64,000 bases of DNA from Ferruginibacter sp. (GTDB lineage: Bacteria > Bacteroidota > Bacteroidia > Chitinophagales > Chitinophagaceae), in the NCBI GenBank assembly GCA_019638575.1, contig JAHBTN010000015.1, forward strand, positions 1-64,000, read 5' to 3'. Each line of letters starts with the position of its first letter. Positions within the stretch are counted from its first letter, which is position 1. The translations under genes and the position numbers were made by a program. The notes beneath the pieces were generated by a model. The model saw only the letters and a program-made list of their open reading frames with translations, had not been told where the DNA came from and searched no databases. Positions 26,397 to 34,746 of the stretch are shown one piece after another.

Positions 26397-27533
26397 ATGT
26401 CATTAACTAACCCATTATCTTCCTTATCGCCCCAGCTAATTAAAGTTTGGGTGTTGGCGCCTTACTTGCAAACAAATGATGCCAATATTGATTATTACTA
26501 CGATTTTACCCAAAGCATTGCCGAATACGAAAAAGCATTTGCACAGCTTGGCATGGAGTGGGTTTGGCAACCGGTTACTTTAAAAGATTACCGCACTGTA
26601 ATTAACAGTATAGCAAAAGAAAAAGACACAGGTAACAAAACTCCTATTGTTTTTAACCTTTGCGATGGTGATGAAGTAAATGGCACCCCCGGGGTTTCTG
26701 TAATACGCCACCTGCACAATAAAGGTTTATTATATACAGGCGCCGATGAATATTTTTACAATATCACCACTTCTAAAATTCCCATGAAGAAGGCTTTCGA
26801 CAAAGCCGGTATTCCAACAGCCTCATGGGTTTCAATCCGCAGCAATAACCAAAACCTGGATAATATTATTGATAAACTGGGCTCCCCTTTAATTGTAAAG
26901 CCCTCTATATCGGGAGGAAGCATGGGAGTTGGTATAAAAAATGTAGTGCATAATAATCCCGGCTTTACAAAACTGGTTGATGACATGTTTAAAGGATACC
27001 GTGGCTGGCAATTGACTACCGATGGGCTGATTGCTGAATCATTTATAAACGGACCTGAATTTACTGTGCTTATTACAGGCTCATACAACAACCCAAAGGA
27101 TGCAAAAATATATACACCGGTAGAAAGGGTTTTTCATGATTCTTTACCCGAAGAAGAAAAGTTTTTATCTTTTGACAGGCTATGGGAAATTTATGAAGAA
27201 GAAACACCCATGCCCAACGATGCTAACTTTTATGAATATGCATTACCCCATGCTGCACTGATTGACAGGATAAAAAAAATAAGCTGGGATGCTTATGTGG
27301 CAACAAAAGGCTGCGGCTATACAAGAGTAGATTTAAGAATGGACAAACAAACCGGAAAACTTTATGTGCTGGAAGTAAATGCACAATGCGGCCTTAGCGA
27401 AGACGAAGACTTTACTTCTATTGGCGCTATACTTAGGTTTAGCAATACCGGTTTTACCCAACTGGTTGCCGAAATTATTAATGATGCATTTACACGCCGC
27501 ACAGCTACTGTATTAAAAAGAAGAATCGCCTAA
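26397..27533 (+). CDS. ATP-grasp ligase (D-Ala-D-Ala ligase-like)
   Basis: Encodes 378 residues with the D-alanine-D-alanine ligase fold: an N-terminal Rossmann-like region, then ATP-grasp with K168 in LIVKPSISGGSMGVG, IAESFINGPEFTV, and metal-binding D312, E326 and N328 (VDLRMD and VLEVNAQCGL). These enzymes form an acyl phosphate on a carboxylate and couple it to an amine or thiol. It is not the cell-wall Ddl: the N-terminus lacks the Ddl GG-x-S-x-E-x-x-x-S motif and the cluster has no cell-wall genes. It lies between the SET gene and the ATP-grasp::SET fusion, with gaps of 16 and 29 bp. Substrates unknown. Confidence 0.85.
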   Translation: MSLTNPLSSLSPQLIKVWVLAPYLQTNDANIDYYYDFTQSIAEYEKAFAQLGMEWVWQPVTLKDYRTVINSIAKEKDTGNKTPIVFNLCDGDEVNGTPGVSVIRHLHNKGLLYTGADEYFYNITTSKIPMKKAFDKAGIPTASWVSIRSNNQNLDNIIDKLGSPLIVKPSISGGSMGVGIKNVVHNNPGFTKLVDDMFKGYRGWQLTTDGLIAESFINGPEFTVLITGSYNNPKDAKIYTPVERVFHDSLPEEEKFLSFDRLWEIYEEETPMPNDANFYEYALPHAALIDRIKKISWDAYVATKGCGYTRVDLRMDKQTGKLYVLEVNAQCGLSEDEDFTSIGAILRFSNTGFTQLVAEIINDAFTRRTATVLKRRIA

Positions 27534-27562
27534 AAAACCTCCTGCTTATTTTCGCCACCACC

Positions 27563-29062
27563 ATGAAAGCATCACAAAATCAAAGTCAACCGTCTTTAAA
27601 GATGCCGGATACACAGGATGAAATCCTGCAACTGAAAATTTGTGTGTTACAACCCGATTACTCTACTTCTGATGTTGATTACCAGTATTACGACCCGGTA
27701 AGAAATCTTAGCCATTTACTGCCTCAATCAAAGTTCGATCATGTATTGTTAAATAAACTAACTACATACAAACAGTTAAAAGAGTTAAAGAAAAAAAACT
27801 ACGATGTTTTTGTAAACCTGTGCGAAGGATATTTGGAATGGAATATCCCCTCTGTTGAAGTGATTTATTTTATGGAACTTTTAAACCTCCCTTTTACCGG
27901 TCCTTCATCACTTTTGTACGATCCGCCCAAAGACCTGATGAAATATGTAGCATACACCGCAGGGATAAAAACCCCCGCCTTTGCATTAATTGAAACAACT
28001 GATTGTATTGATAAAGAAACTCACCACCTGCAATACCCATTATTTGTTAAGCCCGATAAAGCAGGCGACAGCTTAGGCATTGATGACCATTCGCTTGTAC
28101 ATAGTAAGGAGGAGCTTACAACAAAATGTAATGCAATTATTGATGAATATGGGCCGCTATTGGTGGAAGAATATATAGATGGAAGAGAATTTACAGTGAT
28201 GCTTGTTGCCGATGCAGATAATGAAAAGTCGTGCACTGTTTTTAAACCCATTGAATACATTTTTCCAAAAGGGTTTAAGTTTAAAACTTACTCACTAAAA
28301 ACATCAGAACTACATCCCGAAGCAAATATCCCCTGTAATGATCCCGAACTTGAATTAAGACTGAAAGATGCCGCATTAAAAATTTTCCAGGGCTTTGGCG
28401 GTGTAGGTTATGCCCGTTTGGATTTTAGGGTAAATGCAAACAACGAAATATTTTTCCTGGAGATTAATTTTACCTGTTCTGTTTTTTACCAGGATGGTTA
28501 TGAAGGCTCTGCCGATTATATTTTAAAAAATGATGGCATTGGCCAGGTAGGTTTTCTTAAAAAAATAATTGAAGAGGGTATTGCCCGCCACAAACGCCAT
28601 CAAAAAAAATATGTAATGAAGGGGAATGCCATAGCAGGTTATGGTATTTATGCCACTCAAAATATACAAGCCAACGAACTTGTTTTTAAAGGCGAAGAAA
28701 TGGCTCAACGCCTGGTAACACGCCGTTATGTGGAGCATAACTGGAATATTAATGAAATAGAAACTTTTAAAAAATATGCGTATCCGCTTAGTAAAGAATT
28801 GTTTTTATTATGGGACAACAACCCGTCAAACTGGGCGCCTCAAAATCACAGTTGTAACCCCAATTGCACCTACGAAGGGTTAAATGTTGTAGCATTGCGA
28901 AACATAAGGCAGGGAGAAGAACTAACACTCAACTACGCAAGTTTTCTTGATGAAAATATGGAACCCTTTAATTGCCGTTGTGGCGCCGCCAACTGTTGCG
29001 GTTGGGTTACCGGTATTAAAAACAATTCGGTAACAGAAAGAGAAAGCCTCCTCAAAAATTAA
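27563..29062 (+). CDS. ATP-grasp ligase fused to a SET domain
   Basis: Encodes 499 residues. Residues about 22-345 are an ATP-grasp module: K163 in LFVKPDKAGDSLGID, LLVEEYIDGREFTV, and ARLDFRV with E300 and N302 in FFLEINFT. Residues about 350-485 are a SET domain: GNAIAGYGIYATQNI (SET-N), NHSCNPN at 428-434, EELTLNY with Tyr 458, and post-SET cysteines C471, C473 and C478. One polypeptide therefore joins a carboxylate-amine ligase and a protein-lysine-type methyltransferase. With the separate SET and ATP-grasp genes upstream, the cluster has two of each activity. This suggests ligation plus methylation of one peptide, protein or small amine, but no substrate gene is visible. An 84-bp gap follows. 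Confidence 0.88.
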   Translation: MKASQNQSQPSLKMPDTQDEILQLKICVLQPDYSTSDVDYQYYDPVRNLSHLLPQSKFDHVLLNKLTTYKQLKELKKKNYDVFVNLCEGYLEWNIPSVEVIYFMELLNLPFTGPSSLLYDPPKDLMKYVAYTAGIKTPAFALIETTDCIDKETHHLQYPLFVKPDKAGDSLGIDDHSLVHSKEELTTKCNAIIDEYGPLLVEEYIDGREFTVMLVADADNEKSCTVFKPIEYIFPKGFKFKTYSLKTSELHPEANIPCNDPELELRLKDAALKIFQGFGGVGYARLDFRVNANNEIFFLEINFTCSVFYQDGYEGSADYILKNDGIGQVGFLKKIIEEGIARHKRHQKKYVMKGNAIAGYGIYATQNIQANELVFKGEEMAQRLVTRRYVEHNWNINEIETFKKYAYPLSKELFLLWDNNPSNWAPQNHSCNPNCTYEGLNVVALRNIRQGEELTLNYASFLDENMEPFNCRCGAANCCGWVTGIKNNSVTERESLLKN

Positions 29063-29102
29063 AAAAATTTTATTTCCCGGGTATTTGTTGTAACCTTTTT
29101 GG

Positions 29103-29135
29103 TTAATAGTTACTCTAATAGATAGAAACTATTAA
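29103..29135. promoter_or_regulatory. Inverted repeat upstream of the DoxX-sigma-folE operon
   Basis: TTAATAGTT and AACTATTAA form a perfect 9-bp dyad separated by 15 bp, ending 10 bp before the ATG at 29146. It could be an operator for a dimeric regulator or a leader hairpin. It is AT-rich, so chance is possible. Confidence 0.4.
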
Positions 29136-29145
29136 AAACTAAAAA

Positions 29146-29529
29146 ATGGAAAATAAAATCAACAACCCGATACTTTCACAGGTATTCAACCTGTTAAAGT
29201 ACACTTTCATTATAGTTCCTATTGTTGCCGGTGCCGATAAATTTACCAACCTGCTCACCCAATGGGATCAATACATTAATCCGTCTGTCGCAAATTTATT
29301 ACCCTTTTCTCCATCAGTATTTATGATGGTGGTAGGCGTTATTGAAATAGTGGCAGGCGTTATTGTTTTAAAAAAATCCGAAATTGGCGGATACATTGTT
29401 GCTGCATGGCTCACCGTTATTGCGCTGTCATTACTGGTTGGTTTTAATTATGTAGATGTTGCAGTACGGGATCTTGTAATGGCTATTGCAGCATATTGTA
29501 TGGCTAGGTTATCAAAAATTGCAGCATAA
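29146..29529 (+). CDS. DoxX-like integral membrane protein
   Basis: Encodes 127 residues with four predicted helices. The first carries FIIVPIVAGADKFTNLL, a typical DoxX-like segment in which a helix is followed by a KF-x-x-L-x-x-W loop; then SVFMMVVGVIEIVAGVIVL, IVAAWLTVIALSLLVGF and a final short helix. DoxX relatives occur with redox and sulfur functions, but most are uncharacterised. It is 1 bp from the sigma factor gene, so it is cotranscribed with it. Confidence 0.75.
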   Translation: MENKINNPILSQVFNLLKYTFIIVPIVAGADKFTNLLTQWDQYINPSVANLLPFSPSVFMMVVGVIEIVAGVIVLKKSEIGGYIVAAWLTVIALSLLVGFNYVDVAVRDLVMAIAAYCMARLSKIAA

Positions 29530-29530
29530 A

Positions 29531-30181
29531 ATGGTTTCATTAAAAGAATTTACCGAGGCCGAAATTATTGACCGGATTATTAAAGGCGAAAAACCGCTTT
29601 ATGAAATTATTGTAAGGCGGTATAACCCTTACCTGTATAAAATTGGCAGGTCGTATAATTTTAATCACGATGATACGCAGGACCTGATGCAGGATACTTA
29701 TATCAATGCATTTAAAAATTTATCGCAATTTGAAAAGCGTTCAAATTTTAAAACATGGATTATTCGTATTATGCTGCATAATTGCTACCATAAAAAACAA
29801 AAATCAAGTTTTAAAAATGAAATTACAAACGAAACAATAAATGAAAACGCAGCACCAATGTTTACCCATTCAAATAACAATACTCAAAATGAAATTCAAA
29901 ACAGGGAGTTGGGGCATATTTTAGAAAAAACACTTTTAACCCTTCCGGAAGATTACAGGCTGGTATTTTCTTTAAGAGAAATAAACGGGCTGAGTGTAGC
30001 CGAAACTTCATCTTTACTTGATATTAGCGAAGCGAATGTAAAAGTGCGACTAAACAGGGCTAAAGCTATGATGAGAGCCGAAATTGAAAAATCTTATGCC
30101 GCCGAAGAACTGTTTGATTTTAATTTAAGATACTGTAACCCGTTTACCGAAAAAGTGATGAATATTATTAACCAGCTTTAA
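29531..30181 (+). CDS. ECF RNA polymerase sigma factor
   Basis: The start at 29531 gives 216 residues; the longer frame begins 15 codons earlier inside the DoxX gene. Region 2 is visible in DDTQDLMQDTYINAFKNL and FKTWIIRIMLHNCYHKK. Region 4 follows as LPEDYRLVFSLREINGLSVAE, with the helix-turn-helix TSSLLDISEANVKVRLNRAK. The linker is Asn/Thr-rich. No anti-sigma gene follows: the next gene, 7 bp away, is GTP cyclohydrolase I and the preceding one is a DoxX-like protein that might act as a membrane partner. Target promoters are unknown. Confidence 0.9.
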   Translation: MVSLKEFTEAEIIDRIIKGEKPLYEIIVRRYNPYLYKIGRSYNFNHDDTQDLMQDTYINAFKNLSQFEKRSNFKTWIIRIMLHNCYHKKQKSSFKNEITNETINENAAPMFTHSNNNTQNEIQNRELGHILEKTLLTLPEDYRLVFSLREINGLSVAETSSLLDISEANVKVRLNRAKAMMRAEIEKSYAAEELFDFNLRYCNPFTEKVMNIINQL

Positions 30182-30188
30182 ATTAATT

Positions 30189-30836
30189 ATGAGCGAAGTA
30201 TTAAATATACATTTTAATAACAGGCCAATAAATTCTCCCATAAAAGAAAACGAATTTTTATTGAGCGATTACGAAAAGATAAAAAAGATAGAAGGCCTTT
30301 TTGCAGAAATAATGCATACCCTTGGCCTGGATTTAAATGATGATAGTTTATGCAATACACCCAAAAGGGTTGCTAAAATGTTTGTGAAGGAAATGTTTAG
30401 CGGATTAAATCCGGATAACAAACCCTATATAAGCCTTTTTGAAAACAAATATGGCTACAAAAACATGTTGATAGAAAAGGATATAACCTTTTATTCGAAC
30501 TGCGAACATCATTTTGTACCAATAATTGGTAAAGCGCATGTTGCCTATATACCGGGCAAACAGGTTATTGGATTATCAAAAATAAACCGATTGGTACAAT
30601 ATTATGCAAAGCGGCCGCAGGTACAGGAACGCTTAACTATACAAATTACTGATGCTTTAAAAGAAATATTGCAGCATGATGATGTGGCGGTTGTAATTGA
30701 GGCTGATCATTTATGTGTGGCTTCAAGAGGAATAAAAGATACCAATAGTAAAACACATACTGCCAGTTACTCCGGCAGGTTTAAAGAAGAAGCCATTAAA
30801 CAAGAGTTCCTGGCACATATTTACCACAAAAAATAA
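30189..30836 (+). CDS. folE: GTP cyclohydrolase I
   Basis: Encodes 215 residues. It converts GTP to 7,8-dihydroneopterin triphosphate, the first step to folate, biopterin or molybdopterin-like pterins and queuosine. Family marks: NTPKRVAKMFVKEMFSGL, the zinc-binding SNCEHHFVPIIGKAHVAYIP with Cys and His, IGLSKINRLVQYYAKRPQVQ, and HLCVASRGIKD with the second zinc Cys. The length is right for the type I-A enzyme. Cotranscribed with an ECF sigma factor 7 bp upstream, so it may be a second, inducible copy of folE rather than the housekeeping one. Confidence 0.93.
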   Translation: MSEVLNIHFNNRPINSPIKENEFLLSDYEKIKKIEGLFAEIMHTLGLDLNDDSLCNTPKRVAKMFVKEMFSGLNPDNKPYISLFENKYGYKNMLIEKDITFYSNCEHHFVPIIGKAHVAYIPGKQVIGLSKINRLVQYYAKRPQVQERLTIQITDALKEILQHDDVAVVIEADHLCVASRGIKDTNSKTHTASYSGRFKEEAIKQEFLAHIYHKK

Positions 30837-30964
30837 TTTTTATATTGTGGTTAATTAAAAATGTTCGGGCTTCTTTCAAAATATACAATACAGCAATGTT
30901 GTGGTATTGTTTTATTTAAAAACGCTTTTTTTATTTCAAATCATTCTACATCATACAATAAAAA

Positions 30965-31035
30965 ATACCGGGCATACAAATATTTTATAAAACTTGTATG
31001 GCCGGTATCAAATAGCAGTAGCTATTTTAATAATT
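30965..31035. terminator. Paired hairpins between convergent folE and sodC
   Basis: ATACCGGGCATACAA (30965-30979) pairs with TTGTATGGCCGGTAT (30994-31008) with one mismatch. Right after it AAATAGC/GCTATTT (31010-31016 with 31021-31027) forms a second hairpin followed by a TTAATAATTATTT run. Together they probably terminate folE and perhaps the opposing sodC transcript. Confidence 0.6.
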
Positions 31036-31615
31036 ATTTCTTCTCTATAACACCGCAACCAATTCTTGATCCGGCATTACCAGCAGGTTGAGATGTAAAA
31101 TCATCCATGCCGCTGTGCACAATTATTGAATGGTTCAGCACATTTGTTTTTGCATCGCCGCCAATGGTCCATAAATCAGTTTCCATTTGCAATGTTCCTT
31201 TGCCGGTCGAATCTAAACTTACATTACCAATATCGCCTAAATGAAAACTTCCTGTTCCCCATTTACCGTGTTGTTGGTTGGTGGGGTTCCAGTGGCCATG
31301 AGCGCCTTTGCCCATATCGCCACAATCGGCCATATCGTGTATATGTACCGCTACGCTTTTGTTTTTTAATGCAGGTATAGATAGCGTTACAGTTAATTTC
31401 ACTTTTCCGTCCTGCGCCACAAAATCGGCAGTGCCGGTTAATGTTGTATCGGGCATGGTTGCGTTTAGAGTTGCCACGGCGTGGGCGCTTTCGGTTGTTG
31501 TAGCTTCTGTGTTGGCGGTATCTTTATTTTTATCGGCATTATTGCACGCAATAAAAAACAAAGAGCCAACAAGAAACATCGTTACAATACTTGTCAGTTG
31601 CTTAATTTTTTTCAT
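31034..31615 (-). CDS. sodC: Cu/Zn superoxide dismutase, lipoprotein
   Basis: Encodes 193 residues. The signal peptide ends in a lipobox (FIACNNAD), then a Thr/Ala-rich linker and a SodC domain. All metal ligands of the family are present: His pair in VAVHIHD, His in GHWNP and in QQHGK, His and Asp in FHLGDIGN, and the last copper His in IIVHSGMDD. A disulfide pair is visible as ADCGD and GCGVI. It destroys superoxide in the periplasm or at the outer membrane. It stands alone, converging on folE. Confidence 0.93.
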   Translation of the reverse strand: MKKIKQLTSIVTMFLVGSLFFIACNNADKNKDTANTEATTTESAHAVATLNATMPDTTLTGTADFVAQDGKVKLTVTLSIPALKNKSVAVHIHDMADCGDMGKGAHGHWNPTNQQHGKWGTGSFHLGDIGNVSLDSTGKGTLQMETDLWTIGGDAKTNVLNHSIIVHSGMDDFTSQPAGNAGSRIGCGVIEKK

Positions 31616-31727
31616 TATTGATGGTTTTTAATTTGGTTATTCAATATCCTTAAATGTACAAAAACAAAACTTTTAATAAAATGTTGTTATGTTAGTGAAT
31701 AGTTATTGCAACATACCCAAATATTAA

Positions 31728-33659
31728 TTACCTGATAATGGTAACGGTTCCTTTTTCTTCTCTTTTAATTCCATTGTATAAAAACGATGCAGCCCATGCA
31801 TAACTGCCTTGCAATTGTTTTCCTTTATAATAACCTTTCCATCTTTCTGATGGGTTACGGGTATAAAAAACAAGTTCGCCATAGCGATTATAAATTATCA
31901 GTAGATAATTACTTATAGCAGCAATGTTTCCCATTGCGCCAAAGTCATCATTTTTTGCATCGGCATTGGGTGTAAACGCATTGGGGAAAAACACATCGCC
32001 GCAGGCGCTGCTTGGTGGTTCATTTATTTGTACCGCTACAGAGGCATTACATCCATTATTGTCTGTTACTGTAACTGTATAATTTCCTGCAGCAAGGTTT
32101 GTGGCGGTTGCACCGCTTTGTGGCGGCACTGTGTTCCAGCTATATGTATAAGGCATAGCGCCTCCGTTTGCCATTGCTGTAGCAGTGCCATCTTTCTGTC
32201 CAAAACAACCGGCATCTTTTTTATTTGTTATACTAATAGTGGGCGACGATGCCTGAATAATATTTATATTAATAATTTCGGAACATGATTTACTATCGGT
32301 TACAGTTACTGTATAATTGCCCGGTGTAAGTCCGCTTGCTGTTGATGCGTTGCCACCTGTTGGCAACCAGCTATAAGTATAAGGCGCTGTGCCACCACTT
32401 TGTGTAATACTTGCCGAACCTGTTGCTGCACCACAACCGGGCTGTACAATTTTAATGGTATGCGATAACGCTGCAGGTTGCGTAACTATAACCGGCGCAG
32501 TAGCTGTACAACTATTTAATGCATTTACAGTAACCGTATATGTGCCGGCAGCTAAACCGGTAGCTGTTTGCACATTTTGTGCAGGTGTAGTATTCCATGT
32601 ATAAAAAAATGGCGCCGCTGTTGCTGGATTTACTGTAACGGTTGCCGAACCATTGGCATCGCCAAAACAATCATTGTCTTTTACCGCTGTAGTTGTAAGC
32701 CCAAGTATATTTATTGTTTGAGTAGTGGTGGAAGGTGCATTACCCGGGCCGGTAACGGTTAATGTAATGGTATAAGTGCCAGGTGCCGAAAATTCATGTG
32801 TGGGATTGGGCAGGGTTGATGTATTATTTACCCCCGAACCAATATCTCCAAAGTTCCAGTTGGTGCCGGTAGGGCATAGGGCAGAAGTATTGGTGAAATT
32901 TATTGTTGTGCTGTTTGTACAAGAGTAAGTAAATGCAGCGCTGTTGGGTGGCGCTTCGCTGATAGTAATATCATCTACTGCAAAACCTTCATAATTATTA
33001 CATGTGGTACCTGCGCCAAATATAAACCTGAAGATAACATTGGGCACTCCCGCCAGGTTAGGCATGCAGTGGTTAGCCGTAACCCATCTGCCGCTACCGC
33101 CTCCGCCCTGGCAACTTCCTGCTGTTGTCTGTATATTGCCCGACCATCCATCTCTTACTGTAGAAAGTGTATTTATATATTGTATGGGAGAATAATTAAA
33201 CCAGTTATCATTAAGGCAGTTAACCGGATCCGAAACAGAGCCTACATTTATCCAGGTGGCACCCAAATCGGTTGAGTATTGAAAACTGGCGCCATCAAAT
33301 CTTCTTTCCATCTCCCAAAAAACAGCAAAAGAAATATACGGATATTGTAAGCTTGTAAAATCAAAACAAGGGCTTTGTAGCCAGGATGCTTCTGCATCAT
33401 TATAGCTACTGCCTGTTAAACCGCCCACTATCCAGCATTTGGTACCCGATGCAGCTCCGTTGATGACGACCTTTGCCGGTGTGCCCCATGCCCAGTCAGA
33501 AAAATTTCCACCGGTTGTCCAGTTTCCGTTTGATGTTTCAAAGCCTTCGTTGTATGGAAATACAGAAATAGGCGTGCCGCATTGGGCATTTGTTTTTGTA
33601 TAAGTTCCAAATGAAAGAAGTAATAAAAAAAATAATCCTGTGGTTTTAAATAAATGCAA
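31728..33659 (-). CDS. Gliding-motility/T9SS-type surface protein with PKD and SprB repeats
   Basis: Encodes 643 residues. Signal peptide ending near NAQ; an N-terminal region of about 230 residues (jelly-roll-like, with YNEGFETSNGNW); a PKD domain (about 236-318, THEFSAPGTYTITLTVTG); three SprB-type repeats of about 80 residues, each with an AGTYTVTV or PGNYTVTV strand; and a C-terminal gliding-motility-associated domain (VFFPNAFTPNADAKND, YNRYGELVFYT). The last is a type B secretion signal for type IX export to the cell surface. Likely an adhesin or surface filament component. No T9SS core gene is nearby. Confidence 0.88.
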   Translation of the reverse strand: MHLFKTTGLFFLLLLSFGTYTKTNAQCGTPISVFPYNEGFETSNGNWTTGGNFSDWAWGTPAKVVINGAASGTKCWIVGGLTGSSYNDAEASWLQSPCFDFTSLQYPYISFAVFWEMERRFDGASFQYSTDLGATWINVGSVSDPVNCLNDNWFNYSPIQYINTLSTVRDGWSGNIQTTAGSCQGGGGSGRWVTANHCMPNLAGVPNVIFRFIFGAGTTCNNYEGFAVDDITISEAPPNSAAFTYSCTNSTTINFTNTSALCPTGTNWNFGDIGSGVNNTSTLPNPTHEFSAPGTYTITLTVTGPGNAPSTTTQTINILGLTTTAVKDNDCFGDANGSATVTVNPATAAPFFYTWNTTPAQNVQTATGLAAGTYTVTVNALNSCTATAPVIVTQPAALSHTIKIVQPGCGAATGSASITQSGGTAPYTYSWLPTGGNASTASGLTPGNYTVTVTDSKSCSEIININIIQASSPTISITNKKDAGCFGQKDGTATAMANGGAMPYTYSWNTVPPQSGATATNLAAGNYTVTVTDNNGCNASVAVQINEPPSSACGDVFFPNAFTPNADAKNDDFGAMGNIAAISNYLLIIYNRYGELVFYTRNPSERWKGYYKGKQLQGSYAWAASFLYNGIKREEKGTVTIIR

Positions 33660-33747
33660 GCGTAAATTTTTAATTAAGGTTTCAAAGCTACTTCAATAAA
33701 GTTTTATAAGCACAAATTGCAACATACTATATGTGTTATCCCAAATT

Positions 33748-34122
33748 TTACTCCTCGGTTCGTTTTACAATTAAATACCAATTATTATCTAATGGTAAAT
33801 ATCCATACTCATAACAATAAAAATATGTGTTGCCGTTTTTGGCGGTGTATTGATGTGTATGGTATTTAAACTGAAAACCTTTTTCTATCAGTTTATCTTT
33901 GTTGGCTTTTACTGTTGATTCTGTTTCGGGCAACAGGCTTTCCAGTATCCTTCGGTTTTTGCCAAGGGCATTATTTACATTACGTATATAATTATTGGCG
34001 GCGCTTTTAAGCTCATTATTGTAGGCAGCACGGCAATAATCATCACAAAATTTCTTATCGCTGCGGCCTTTTACGGGCTTTTTACAAAACAGGCAGGTTT
34101 TGGTATCTTTTTGCTCTGGCAT
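33748..34122 (-). CDS. Small zinc-ribbon protein
   Basis: Encodes 124 residues. The N-terminus has a zinc-binding pattern CLFCKKPVKGRSDKKFCDDY followed by Cys (C-x2-C and C-x3-C) typical of small DUF2116-like zinc ribbons. Residues 45-124 are helical then beta, ending in aromatics (NTYFYCYEYGYLPLDNNWYL). No known role; the family appears scattered in Bacteroidota. It faces away from the ssb gene, with 208 bp between them. That gap contains a small dyad AACCGT-6-ACGGTT at 34162-34179. Confidence 0.7.
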   Translation of the reverse strand: MPEQKDTKTCLFCKKPVKGRSDKKFCDDYCRAAYNNELKSAANNYIRNVNNALGKNRRILESLLPETESTVKANKDKLIEKGFQFKYHTHQYTAKNGNTYFYCYEYGYLPLDNNWYLIVKRTEE

Positions 34123-34330
34123 AATACTGGCTTGAGTTTTATCAAATATTGTTTCCGATACAACCGTTTACATACGGTTATAAAGGTAAGTAAAAGGATA
34201 ATCTCCGGCTATGGCTTTTTTGCAACCCCATCTTTGTGTTGTCAATCGCAAATAACAAACGGTTGATTGAAATAAATTAATAACCGCAGACCCGGATAAA
34301 AAATGAAGGGCGAGCACAAAACTTACAACT

Positions 34331-34675
34331 ATGTACGCATTAAAAAACAAAGTTCAACTGATTGGAAACTTAGGCAATGCACCTGAAGTAAAAACAACCG
34401 AAAGCGGTAAAAAACTAGCCCGTTTTTCTGTGGCTACCAATGAAAGCTATCGCAATGCAAACGGCGAAAAAGTTACAGAAACCACCTGGCATAATTTAGT
34501 TGCCTGGGGTAAAGTGGCAGAAATTGCCGAAAAGTATTTATCAAAAGGATCTGAAGTTGCCATTGAAGGCAAACTCATCAACCGCAATTATTCAGATAAG
34601 GACGGTAACAAAAAGTACATCACCGAAGTGCAGGTGAACGAGCTGTTGCTTTTGGGAGCTAAAGCATCGGCTTAA
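34331..34675 (+). CDS. ssb: Single-stranded DNA-binding protein
   Basis: Encodes 114 residues, an OB-fold SSB: NKVQLIGNLGNAPEVKTTES, ARFSVATNESY, TTWHNLVAWGKVAEIAEKYL and GSEVAIEGKLINRNYSDKDG are classic. It lacks the acidic C-terminal tip (ends LLLGAKASA) that in E. coli SSB recruits repair proteins, so it is a short SSB variant, common as a second copy in Bacteroidota. It precedes a Pif1-like helicase, with a terminator between. Confidence 0.9.
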   Translation: MYALKNKVQLIGNLGNAPEVKTTESGKKLARFSVATNESYRNANGEKVTETTWHNLVAWGKVAEIAEKYLSKGSEVAIEGKLINRNYSDKDGNKKYITEVQVNELLLLGAKASA

Positions 34676-34681
34676 AATGTA

Positions 34682-34725
34682 AGAACGCCGGCATACTATA
34701 AATTTGCCGGCGTTCTTTTGTATTT
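34682..34725 (+). terminator. Terminator after ssb
   Basis: A perfect 12-bp stem AGAACGCCGGCA / TGCCGGCGTTCT (34682-34693 with 34705-34716), loop TACTATAAATT, followed by TTTGTATTT. The helicase therefore probably has its own promoter; TTATCTTTATTGCA directly before its ATG resembles a -7 box. Confidence 0.88.
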
Positions 34726-34746
34726 ATCATTCTTATCTTTATTGCA

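Noticed and set aside
26397-27533. Cell-wall D-alanine-D-alanine ligase (ddl)
   Set aside because: The ATP-grasp fold is similar, but the N-terminal substrate motif of Ddl is absent and the neighbours are SET-domain genes.
30861-31091. 76-aa plus-strand frame between folE and sodC
   Set aside because: It runs through the terminator hairpins and into the sodC end; composition is not protein-like.
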